DNA of 64,000 bases from Sambucus nigra (Eukaryota; Streptophyta; Magnoliopsida; Dipsacales; Adoxaceae): the NCBI GenBank assembly GCA_949130495.1, contig OX422221.1, forward strand, positions 478,225,159 through 478,289,158, given 5' to 3'. Below are positions 31,366 to 41,149 of the stretch, piece after piece. The position numbers and the translations under genes are program-made. The notes below the pieces were generated by a model. It was given only the letters and a program-made list of their open reading frames with translations. It had not been told where the DNA came from and ran no database searches. Every line of letters starts with the position of its first letter. The stretch's first letter is position 1.

Positions 31366-33396
31366 ATGGAGAAGTCATATTATAAAATGCCTATTTTTGA
31401 CGGGTCAAATTATGCTTATTGGAAAGCCCGTATGAGGTCGGCTTTAAAAGCCATTGATGAACGGGTATGGATTCTTGTTGAAAGAGGGTGGACACCTCCC
31501 TCCGTCACTGTTGAAAATGTGACAAATTTAAAATCTGTCACGCAATGGACCGAAGATGAGTTTAGATGGTCTTCCTTTAATTCTAAGGGATTGAGTGCTA
31601 TTTCTGCTTCCATCACTCCGGATGAGTTCAAACGCATAATGACGTGCACCACGTCAAAGGAGGCATGGGATGTTTTGCAACTTACCCATGAGGGTACGAA
31701 CGCTGTTAAAGAGTCTAAATTACAAAATTTGGCCACCCAATTCGAGACTATCACCATGTCTGAGTCCGAATGCTTTGATGAGTTTTTTGCACGCTTGTCG
31801 GACATTGTTAACTCTAGTTTTAATTTGGGTGAGGTAATTGATAACACGCGTGTCGTTAAAAAGATTCTGAGATCTCTCCCAAAACGCTTTATTCCGAAAG
31901 TCACTGTTTTGAACTCGTTGGGAAATTTGAAATCACTTAAGTTGGAAGAACTTGTAGGAGATCTTCAAACCTATGAGATTGACATGTTTCCCAAAACCAT
32001 TAAGGCTAAGGATAATGGGATTGCTTTAAAGACTCATTTTCAGAAAAAGAAAGAAAAAGTTTTTGAGTCCAAGTCTGAATGTGATTTTGACTTAGATGAC
32101 TTGGCCCTGTTTGCAAAAAATTTCAAAAGAATTCTCAAATTCAAGAAAAATGGAAATTTCAATGATAAAAAGAATGTTGAGAAAAATTCTTCTGAAAAAG
32201 AAAATGAGAAAGATTCCAATGACCCTCCTAAGAAAGACAGTGAGAGATGTTTTGAATGTGATGGTAGGGGTCATAGAGCGTTTGAGTGTGCCAATCGTCT
32301 GAATAGAGAGAAAGGTAAAACTGTCCTAAATGCTACCCTCAGTGATGACAGTGATGTCGAGTCGGTGGACTGTGGAGATAAGTCACCGCATGAGCGTAAC
32401 TTCACCGCGTTCATGGCAAGTCATGTGAGCACCTCCAATGCTTCTCACGACTATGAGGATGCTTCTTCACATGGATTCCTCGACAGTGAGAGCGAAGAAA
32501 GTGAGGGGAAAGATGAAGGAAGTGAGAGTGATCTTCATCAGACATACGCTGAGTTAGATTCTGAGTTTCTTGAAACCAAGAGGTGTTACAAAGCGTTAGT
32601 TCCTAGGATCACCGCCTTAGAGAAAGAATTTGAAGAGAGAGAGAAGGGTTGTGAGAATCAAAAGGAGAGAGAGAAAAAATTTGGAGAGATAAGGTGTTTT
32701 GAGTGCGATGGGATAGGGCACAAGAAATTTGAGTGTCCCACTATTCGTAGGAGAGAGCGCAAGAAGATTGCCATGCCCACTTCTCCAAGCGATAGTGAGG
32801 ATGAGAATGGTGATGACAAGTTAATCCAAAATGCCTTTAGAAAGTTGTTCATCGAGACCATGGAAACAAAAAGGTCAAATAGGATCCTAGGTCTTAGAAT
32901 TCGTGAGTTAAAGGTAGAAAGTGATGAGCTAAAAAGAGAAAAAGGTGACCTGTCCAACACGGTGTCTAGTCTGATGACACGTGTATCCCATCTCGAGGAT
33001 GACCTCAAACAAGCACAGGAGGTCCAAGTCACATTAGAGACTGCTCCCGAGCCTATATCCACCATTGTGAGTGAGTCCCATGGGTGTCCGTCTAGGAATA
33101 TTCTCCCCAAAATTGTTGATAAATTACTTCCTAGACCGGTTTATGTTTGCTCCCACTGCAAGAAACGAGGACATCTTAGGGAATTTTGTTCTAAGTTGGG
33201 TTTTGTGCCATATCATGCCACTTCACACATTCATGCACATGCACCCACTCATGATTCTTTGCCTGCTCATTTTGATAGAGAGTTTGCGCTTATTCGCGAG
33301 CAAGTGAAGTTTTTGATCAAGACTACACATGATCTAGTGGAGTTGGTTCATAAGATGTCACCATCTTTGGAAAACTCCACCGTTACTCCCGGTTGA
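31366..33396 (+). CDS. intact Gag of E4, three CCHC knuckles
   Basis: The start is the first ATG after the leader; 676 codons without interruption. The N-terminal ~200 residues form a UBN2/DUF4219-type copia gag (MPIFDGSNYAYWKARMRSAL; TSKEAWDVLQLTHEG; VVKKILRSLPKRF). Then come a lysine-rich segment, a first knuckle CFECDGRGHRAFEC (about residue 296), an acidic serine-rich stretch and a helical part. A second knuckle CFECDGIGHKKFEC (about 443), coiled coil (about 490-565), and a third knuckle CSHCKKRGHLREFC (about 595) complete it. All three fit CX2CX4HX4C. Gag should assemble particles and bind element RNA. No pol follows. Three knuckles, rather than one or two, are unusual. The gag of E6 and of E7 are close relatives. 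Confidence 0.92.
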   Translation: MEKSYYKMPIFDGSNYAYWKARMRSALKAIDERVWILVERGWTPPSVTVENVTNLKSVTQWTEDEFRWSSFNSKGLSAISASITPDEFKRIMTCTTSKEAWDVLQLTHEGTNAVKESKLQNLATQFETITMSESECFDEFFARLSDIVNSSFNLGEVIDNTRVVKKILRSLPKRFIPKVTVLNSLGNLKSLKLEELVGDLQTYEIDMFPKTIKAKDNGIALKTHFQKKKEKVFESKSECDFDLDDLALFAKNFKRILKFKKNGNFNDKKNVEKNSSEKENEKDSNDPPKKDSERCFECDGRGHRAFECANRLNREKGKTVLNATLSDDSDVESVDCGDKSPHERNFTAFMASHVSTSNASHDYEDASSHGFLDSESEESEGKDEGSESDLHQTYAELDSEFLETKRCYKALVPRITALEKEFEEREKGCENQKEREKKFGEIRCFECDGIGHKKFECPTIRRRERKKIAMPTSPSDSEDENGDDKLIQNAFRKLFIETMETKRSNRILGLRIRELKVESDELKREKGDLSNTVSSLMTRVSHLEDDLKQAQEVQVTLETAPEPISTIVSESHGCPSRNILPKIVDKLLPRPVYVCSHCKKRGHLREFCSKLGFVPYHATSHIHAHAPTHDSLPAHFDREFALIREQVKFLIKTTHDLVELVHKMSPSLENSTVTPG

Positions 33397-34903
33397 GATC
33401 TAGTCTTGTTTACTAGCATAGGGTGTTTTTCATGATGACATTGGTTGCCTATTGCTAGTATGTATCATTTTTGTATATATTCTTGTTTTTGAAAAATACA
33501 AAAAGATTTTCTTTTTAGAAAAATTTTCAGAAAAGCACAAAAAGATTTTATTTTGATAATATTTTAAAAAAAAAAAAAATCAAAAAGAGATTTGCCTTTT
33601 ATGGATGAGCATCTAAGATAGCCAAGTCACAACTTCATTCCATATATCCATGTGACTGTTTGATAGAGATTTGAGAGGCTACATCATTTCATCCATGTGC
33701 TTAACATTGATTGGAGTCCTTGAGATGTAATTAGTGATATTTCCTACATGCTTGACTCCTATATCCTTTATTGCACACATGCACGGCTATATTTGATTAT
33801 TGCACTTGTCAATCTCATGTTGGCTTGAGTGTTTCCATCTCAATCCTGTCTATACAATGTATAAAATGCGATAAAACTTGACAAGATTGGATTGCATGTA
33901 AAAACCGTTTGGTGAGACTGTGCGCATATTTTCATAACGGGGAGGGGCTGCGAAAGTTGATTCTTATCCTTTGCGGAAAAGCCACCGTTAAAAAGGACCT
34001 AAAAAATGGAGGAATTTTTATATCCGAGGTCCTAAGAGGTTAAAAGAGCCCGAAAAAATTGAAACGGCAATAAAAAGCAATACATGCCATATATGGGCCA
34101 TTTAGGTTTCACCATCAATTCTCCAATGTTTGAGAATTTAGTATACCTCTATTCATAATATAATTCTGAGGGAGTTTGGAGATTGAAAAACGGGTTTGCA
34201 CTTCCTTGAAAGTCCTGAAAACGCATGAAAATCATTTTGGACGTTATTGGTGTAGAAATCACTTTGAGCTTTGATTTGTAGATTTGATAGTCAATGTCAT
34301 ATATTTCCAATCTTTTACACCAAAGGAAGCATTTGAGTTCATTCGTTAGGAATATCCAATATTCATCGTGCACATATGTCATGTTTGTATGCTTTGATTT
34401 TCCTATCGAATCTTGTTCACACCCTTTCTTGTACGCTATCACCGACTTGGTTGATTTATGTTCATTCATGGTGTGAGTTTATGCCTTGTGTCACCCCGGT
34501 ACTTGATTGCTTGATTTATTTCTCTCATTTGTCTATTTGGGGACATCATAAAAAGGGGGAGAATGAATTATTTGATTATGGGGGAGTTTTTGAAATTCTG
34601 AAAATATCATATTACATATATATGCTTATGTTTACATATATATGCTTATGTTTATCTCATTTCAAAACTCGATACGTCACTTGGTATTTTGCTTTATCTC
34701 ATGTGTGTAGGCACTATCTTGATGATCTCTGAATTGCACACCCTGATGAGAAAAGCGTGAAGATTCCTGAAGAATTGAAGAACAAACGATGCAGTCTTAT
34801 TCATATGTATCTTTCCAGTTTTGGGTTCATGGAAGGGTAGATTTGTATAGGCAGTTGTGAATTGATAATTCGGATTTTTTTATGTATGTACCGGCATAGA
34901 CAT
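33397..34903 (+). other. noncoding 3' region of E4
   Basis: 1.5 kb with no pol. A block at about 33908-34205 (TTATCCTTTGCGG, AAGCCACCGTT, GAGGGAGTTTGGA, GGTTTGCAC) is recognisably similar to 55159-55400 in E7. A second purine tract in a conserved context (TTTGTCTATTT, then AAAAAGGGGGAGAATGA) lies at 34528-34566, about 350 bp before the true PPT. The same arrangement is seen in E5 (44467-44495) and E7 (56085-56118). Confidence 0.7.
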
Positions 34904-34914
34904 AGGGGGAGATT
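34904..34914 (+). promoter_or_regulatory. polypurine tract of E4
   Basis: AGGGGGAGATT directly before the 3' LTR start TGTAAGG; primer for plus-strand synthesis. Confidence 0.9.
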
Positions 34915-35872
34915 TGTAAGGACAATTTGTCCATCTTTATGTATATGTTATGTCATACGCCGTTACAAGATTGTTGGTTGAAAAGATCACATCGTCATCA
35001 ACAAAATCCGAAGATCAAAAGAAGAATTTGGGAATCAGACCTGGCCGGACCGATCCGGTCCAGAAAAAGAACCGATCCGGTTTACCGGACCGATCCGACC
35101 ACCTACCGGACCGATCCGTTTTGTCAGACTCCAGTAGCCACCGGATCCATAGCGAACCGATGAAGGCAAAAGTCCCGGACCGATCCGATGCCAACCAGAC
35201 CGATTCGGTTTCAGAAAAAGAACCGATCCGACTTACCCGGACCGATCCGCCTAATCGACCGGACCGATCCGGCGAGGATAATCACTGCCAGATCGTGCAG
35301 CCGATTTTGAAGGGTTTCGATCCCTTATTTAAACCACGATCAGCAGTTGGTTTTCTTAAGACTTATACACGATTTTCAGAGCATATCAACCCTAAAGTCT
35401 TCACCTATTGAGTCCTATGATTCTAGGTTTTTAGATTCACACATCTTCCGTATCTTTGTGAATCAAATTCGGTAACCCAAAGAACACCATTGATGTTGTT
35501 CAACCCTTTGTGAAGTGGACCGTTTCTTCCTCTTCATTGCAGCCCTACTGGACAGGGATAGTTCCAGCCGCAAGCCCTACTGGAAAGGGATTTTCTTCCA
35601 GCCGCGACTACAGAATCCGATACCCGAGGGTAATTCTTAGTCAATCTGTATTTCATTGTAATCCGATTGTAAACCGTATTTTACAAATTATAGTGATATA
35701 CAAATGGTTTTGCCCCTGTGGGGGATTTTTCCTTAAACTTTGTGTGTTGAATATCTTGTGCATGATTTCATATTGTTTCATTCACACCTAGTTGCATGCT
35801 TAGGGTTAATTTGGGTTAAAATTGGTGTTTATTATATTATTTCTTATTTGAACGCAAGCGCCAACTCTCTCA
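34915..35872 (+). repeat. 3' LTR of E4
   Basis: 958 bp, one mismatch to the 5' LTR. The palindrome array is at 35043-35272 and the TATA-like box at 35326-35333. Confidence 0.95.
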
Positions 35873-35877
35873 ATAGG
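35873..35877. repeat. target site duplication of E4, right copy
   Basis: ATAGG, identical to 30288-30292. Confidence 0.95.
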
Positions 35878-36430
35878 AACTGTTGATGTTCACATTGGGC
35901 TCTCATTTTTTAACTTAACTAGTAGACAATTATTTTGGGATTATAAGTCACCTTTGGGGGTGAAAAGGGAAACAATGATGAAGTGGACAAGCAATAGGTA
36001 CATATAGACCTAAAGGTGTCAAAACAAGCATAGTGGATTGAATGTGTCTTCACTAGACTCTCGATTTCCAAAATTGGTTTGTATATGCTTGTTTTAGAGT
36101 TAAAATTGGATTTTGGAGGCAAAACCCAAAACAGTAACCAAATGTCCTAAAAAATCATGTACACCCCAAAAGATACTAATGTATCTTATGGAAAGTGACC
36201 ATGTCATCATTGGACACTCAGTTTCTGAAATTGACAAGTAAACATGCTATTGGGGGTTAAAATGGGATATTGGGATTAAAAACTTAAATCAACAACTAAG
36301 AGACTCAAAAAGAAGAAAAAAACCAAGAGGTCCTAAACTTATTTATTTGAGGCGACCTTCTCCTCATCTGATTTTTTATTGTGGAAATTGACAATTATAT
36401 GCTCACATTGTGTTCAACAAGGCCATATGA
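35878..36430. repeat. degenerate ~158-bp tandem repeat, right block
   Basis: Continuation of the array left of E4; the marker block recurs at about 35937, 36103 and 36266. Joining the two blocks across E4 keeps the spacing, so E4 inserted within a unit. Confidence 0.75.
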
Positions 36431-36843
36431 GGGCGGTGAGACTATTTCGAATTAAACATTTATCTTGTACATGAATCTGGTGGACCTTGATGTTAATTGA
36501 ATTGTACTTTAAAATTTAAGTTCTTGGTGTTAGGAATTTACAGGTATTTTATTGCGGTTATTATTGTAGTTACTTTTTAGTCACTTTAAATGTTGAAATA
36601 TAGATTGGTTTTCTTGAATAAACAAAGGAGACCGGGATTTAAAAAAAATAAGATTTTAAAAGATGATTAATGAGAAGATTTTCAATATTGTCATCGATAG
36701 GGAATATGTTTAAAAAAACCTTCTTTGATTAAGGTAATTGACACTAAATAAATCTTCTTACATGTGAAAACCTTTTGTGTATCGATCAAATAGTTAAAGT
36801 CATTTTATTACAGGTCTTATACTTCAAAATCACACGTCTGCTT
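36431..36843. other. no recognisable gene
   Basis: A/T-rich sequence between the tandem repeat and E5. No frame or motif of note. Ends with TGCTT, the E5 target duplication. Confidence 0.5.
36839..36843. repeat. target site duplication of E5, left copy
   Basis: TGCTT; the same five bases follow the 3' LTR at 46793-46797. Confidence 0.92.
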
Positions 36844-38273
36844 TGAAGCACCTTATACTCTTGACTCACTTGAGTCTATATTGTAGAAGTGTTCATCTAG
36901 TTTGGAAATTGTGACAAAATTGTGTCTATCCTAGAATCCAAAGAACCCCCGAGCTTGCCGCACTATTTCATCCTTCTTGATTGAGTAATCTAGACCATAG
37001 TACCAACACTCACACACAGTAGAATTTATCACATACATTTCATATTGCATATAATTGTGTGTACATATGTTGAGTGTGTTTAAATCCCTAATATTGCTTT
37101 TTAAATATTTTTTGGGATTTTATAAACATTTAAAATAAGTTTTTAATAATTAAAACTTTTTTTTAAAAGTTTTTGGGGTCAATCTGCAATTTAGAATTGA
37201 TGGTTATATTGGCTTAAAGTTACATTGGGTAGAATCCGAAAGCGGCATAGACTTCAGGGTGTATTTTTAATTATTTTATACACGCGTTTGATATCTTATT
37301 ATTGGCCAACATTTGTTGTCTTCTGATTGGTGGAGAGTGTGTTTCTTTACAGAGAGGAAACCAACCTTTGTTTACAACCCTTGGATCGTTTGTTATCAAC
37401 GATCTGCATGCGCTCTTTCATAATCCCTGTGAATCCCAGATGAACCAATCAGGAGAGTTTTAATAACCGCATATCGTGAACCCTTGGATTAAAGTCAAGC
37501 AGCCTTGACTATATTTGAACCTTTGATTTTGAACCTTATTCTCGACTCTTCTCAGCCTCCTATAAAAGGACCCCTTCACTCAGCCTTCTGAGACTTTTGC
37601 CATTTCGTACTTTTCAGAGAAAAAAGAGAGAGTAGAGAGAGAAAGAGAGAAACCAATAAGAGAGAGAAACCAGAAAGAGAGAGAAAGAGTTAGAAACCCT
37701 AACCCTAACCTTAAATCGTCAAAACCATTTAAAACCTAAACTTCTTTTCAACTCCTGTATATCCCAAACACAATCTTGAGTGTTTGAGTGTTTGAGAGTT
37801 GGTTTGTTTAGTTGGTTTGTGGCTGTAACCTCTTCGTTCTTTAGATCTTGTGTCCAACTTAAACATATTTTCTTAGATCTATTTTCTGCTTTATAGAAAT
37901 TTCAGATCTGAGTACTTAATGTTACATTACACTTAGATTTACATATTTTGTTTCTCAGCTTATGAAATATATTGTTGATTCTTTTCTATAAATGTTTTTA
38001 ACTTTGAAATCAAAAATAATGTTTTATGTTTCTAGTTCTCTTGAAACAAGACCTTTGACCTAGTTTGGAATCGCACTTAGTGATTTTCAATCTCAAAAAT
38101 ATTTTCAAATCCCGAGATTGATTAAGATCTTGATACGTCTTCTGAGCAAGATAGTCATGGATTCTGGGATTGTTATAAAGGTCAAATAAGGTTAAGTTTT
38201 GTGAGAAGAGAGAAAAAGAAAAATCACAGCATATAGTCTTATATGTAATTTGTTAGTACTGATTGTATAAAAT

Positions 38274-38309
<36 letters not shown>

Positions 38310-38877
38310 ATGCATGTGTTCGAAAGCACATCCACAAACACTTACCCTACCACACTAAAAGTGTTCGTAATAAGATCTTGAGAACAAGAGTCGACGTAAA
38401 GAACTTGAACAAATTGGAAGTTAGCAAACTAGGAGAACAACATCAACAATCAGAACAGCAGAAAAGTTATAAGGACACCAGAGGATACATTCCTAAACTT
38501 ATATAGGTCTGAGTTGTATGCATATTTGTTATATAGTTTGTAACTGTTAAATTTGTTTTAGTGGATTTTTTCTATTTACTCCGTAGAGGGAGTCGTGGAT
38601 GTTTCCTCAATTGGGTGAGGTTTTACCATGTAAAAAATCTTGATTCTTAATCTTTCTACATCTCCTCATCGCATTCTTGGTTGTGCTGAGTTTAAAATTT
38701 TCAAACTGCTTTATTAAACCTGTTAATCAAATCTTGAACAGATCTCGTACATACTTTTGTTAAACACATCTTGTGTTCAATTAGTTTTGATTTTAAAGAA
38801 AAGAGTTTCTTCAAAAAACTGTTCGGAGTTACTTAATTAGTTTAATTTTATTAAACGGCTTTAGTAACAGATTTCCA
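36844..38877 (+). repeat. 5' LTR of E5
   Basis: 2,034 bp, TGAAGCACC...TTTCCA. TATA box TATAAAA at 37561-37567 followed by a GA-rich leader. A (TG)n microsatellite lies at 38276-38309. No palindrome array like that of E4 or E7 was seen. One single inverted repeat, GATCGTTTGTTATCAACGATC, stands near 37385. Confidence 0.92.
37561..37567 (+). promoter_or_regulatory. TATA box of E5 5' LTR
   Basis: TATAAAA in the context CCTATAAAAGGACCCC; the same sequence stands in the 3' LTR at 45462-45468. Confidence 0.7.
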
Positions 38878-38879
38878 AT

Positions 38880-38891
38880 TGGTATCAGAGC
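38880..38891 (+). promoter_or_regulatory. primer binding site of E5
   Basis: TGGTATCAGAGC two bases after the LTR end; initiator tRNA-Met type. Confidence 0.93.
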
Positions 38892-38950
38892 TTTGTAAAC
38901 TTCTTTTAAAGAGATCTTGTGTTTTTGAAATTGTTTTTTGAAAATCAAAC

Positions 38951-41149
38951 ATGGATGAGAAAAATGAAAGATTTGGTAACATGACCAAACCTCCTATCTT
39001 TCGTGGAACCAATTTTGCTTACTGGAAAGTAAGGACAATTGATTTCATTCAAGGAACTCAGGGAGATGATGTTTGGGACATTGTTGAAAATGGATACATT
39101 TTTTCTACTAAACCAGCCACTGAAGGAACTAATGAGAGGGTTAAGAAAGTATTAAGTGAGTTCACACAAGAAGAGAAATATGTTTCTCGCAATAATAACA
39201 AAGGAAAGAATTCCATATTTATGTCCATAAATGAACATGAGTTCAAAATAATCTCATCATGTACGACTTCTAAGGAAGCTTGGGACACTTTGGTTACTGC
39301 TCATGAAGGTGACAGTAGAGTTAAGGCTGTTAAAACTCAAATGATCATTCAACAGTATAACTCTTTAATTATGTATGAGTCTGAGTCATTTGATGACTTC
39401 TATATGAACTTGACTGATATTGTGACAAAACTGCATGCTAATGGGATAACATATGACAGATATGAAATTGTATCTAAAATTCTAAGATCATTACCACAGA
39501 AATTTAACAACAAAAGATATGCTATTTAGGAAATGTGTGATATCAATCTCACTCCTGAATTACTCAGTAGTAAATTAAGAACTGTATAAATGGAACTAGA
39601 ATTTAAGAAACAATTGACCGAGTCCCATAGGAAACAGACTAGTTCCAATCTGAGCTTCTCTTCTAAGTCGATTAAGCCCGAGTTTAACATTCCCAATGAT
39701 GACTCTAATGAGGAATGCGATATAGAGATTTTGGACAATCAGATTGCCTTAATGTCAAAACAGTTTAAGAAAATCATCAAGTTTAGAAACAATATGGCAA
39801 ATAAACAAGGAAAGTCCAATTATCCAACTCACTATAATCATAAACCTAATGAGAAAAGTCATGACAAACATCACAAGGACTCTCACACTAGACCTAACAG
39901 AGACCTTAAGAAGACTGAATGCTTTAGATGTGGTAAACTAGGACACATTGTAAAAGATTGTAGAGTTAACCTGAACACCCAAAATAAACACGCTAGAGCC
40001 AACATTTGCAAGACATGGGATAATTCAAGCGATTCTGAAAATGAGGAACTTGAGTCATCTGAAGCTTTTGATCCTTGCATGTCTTTCTTTGCTAAGATTA
40101 TCTATAACGATTATATGCCTGTGTTTATTAGTGAGGATGAATCTAGTAATTCTACTTATGTTGTTTCGAATCATGTTGTTACTGGTTTAGATGCTTTAAT
40201 TACTGAGAACATTGCTATTTCTACCTCGGGGTGTGTGAGTCAAAGGGAAAGCAATAATGAAGCCTTAGGGGTCACTTCACACACTTCACTTAGTGACTCG
40301 GATAATGAAGATCTCCCAGATATTCACACACTCTATGCTAAAACTCTCAAGAAAAGCACTAGACTAGAAAAGATTGTGAAAGATCTCACCAAGAAGCTAG
40401 AAGATCTATGGCTGATGGTCAAACTGAATGCTGAAGAGTATACTACCCAATGTGTAACTCATGAAAGTGAAATCAATACGCTTGATCAAAAACTGAGAAA
40501 TTTGACTGAAACAAATGAAACTCTGGAGAAAAAATACAAAGGGACATTGTTAGAATTGGAACAAACTAAAGAAAAAACAGCAACTGTTTTCAAAAAATTT
40601 ACAAAATTTGAAAATAACTCAAATTGTTTTGATGGATTTGTTGATGAATCTAAAACCAATTCTGATGATCGAACAAGAATAGGATTTTGCCCCAATTTGA
40701 AGACACAAACAAAATCTTTTCAACCTATAAAGTTTGTGTCCGGAGGTAAAAGACCTATTGAAACCTGCCCAGACTTTAATTCTCTAAAAACTGAGTTTGA
40801 CTCAAAACATCAAAATTTTAACATTGGGGAATCAAGTTGCTCTAAACATGAAAGTTCACCAAAGGATAAATATGTCTGCCCCTCTATTAGGAAGAGTGAG
40901 TCTACATTCATAACTGTCCTATCTAGGAATAGAGTTCAACCTCAAAATTCCTTAAAACCTATGTTTAGAGACTTTCCTAAGGAGACCCCAATATTGAGCA
41001 ATCTTTATTGCTCCTACTGTGATATATACGGTCATTCTTTTGAGGGTTTCTATTCTAGAATAGTAGTTAAACCTATCTGTAATCCTCCTATCTATCATAA
41101 TTTTAACTATTCTAGGAGAAGCCACAAAAATTATGTACTTCCTAGATAA
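38951..41149 (+). pseudogene. gag of E5
   Basis: The start is the ATG at 38951. UBN2-type N-terminus (PPIFRGTNFAYWKVR; TSKEAWDTLVTAHEG; ILRSLPQKF). In-frame stops at 39527-39529 (TAG) and 39587-39589 (TAA) interrupt it; the frame then stays open to 41149. Residues after the second stop include MSKQFKKIIKFRN, a CCHC knuckle CFRCGKLGHIVKDC (about 39919-39962) and a coiled coil (about 40330-40580, LTKKLEDL; LRNLTETNETLEKKY). A second cysteine cluster, YCSYCDIYGHSFEGF (about 41010), lacks its last cysteine. The gag is related to, but clearly distinct from, that of E4. Confidence 0.88.

Larger units (their letters stand above)
30293..35872 (+). mobile_element. E4: young gag-only sirevirus-type retrotransposon
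   Basis: A complete 5,580-bp element with 958-bp LTRs that differ at one base (30474 versus 35096), a perfect 5-bp TSD, a PBS for initiator tRNA-Met, a polypurine tract and a single intact gag of 676 codons. No protease, integrase, RT or RNase H sequence is present: the 1.5 kb after gag is noncoding. This matches the class called TR-GAG (terminal-repeat retrotransposon with gag). Gag type, PBS and PPT point to the Sirevirus branch of Ty1/copia. It must rely on enzymes supplied in trans. It is inserted into the ~158-bp tandem repeat. Confidence 0.93.

Noticed and set aside
31416..31904. 162-codon minus-strand frame
   Set aside because: Shadow of the intact E4 gag on the opposite strand; the same shadow appears opposite E6 and E7 gag.
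38276..38506. Frame starting with a Cys-Val repeat
   Set aside because: It begins in the (TG)n microsatellite of the E5 LTR and has no domain.
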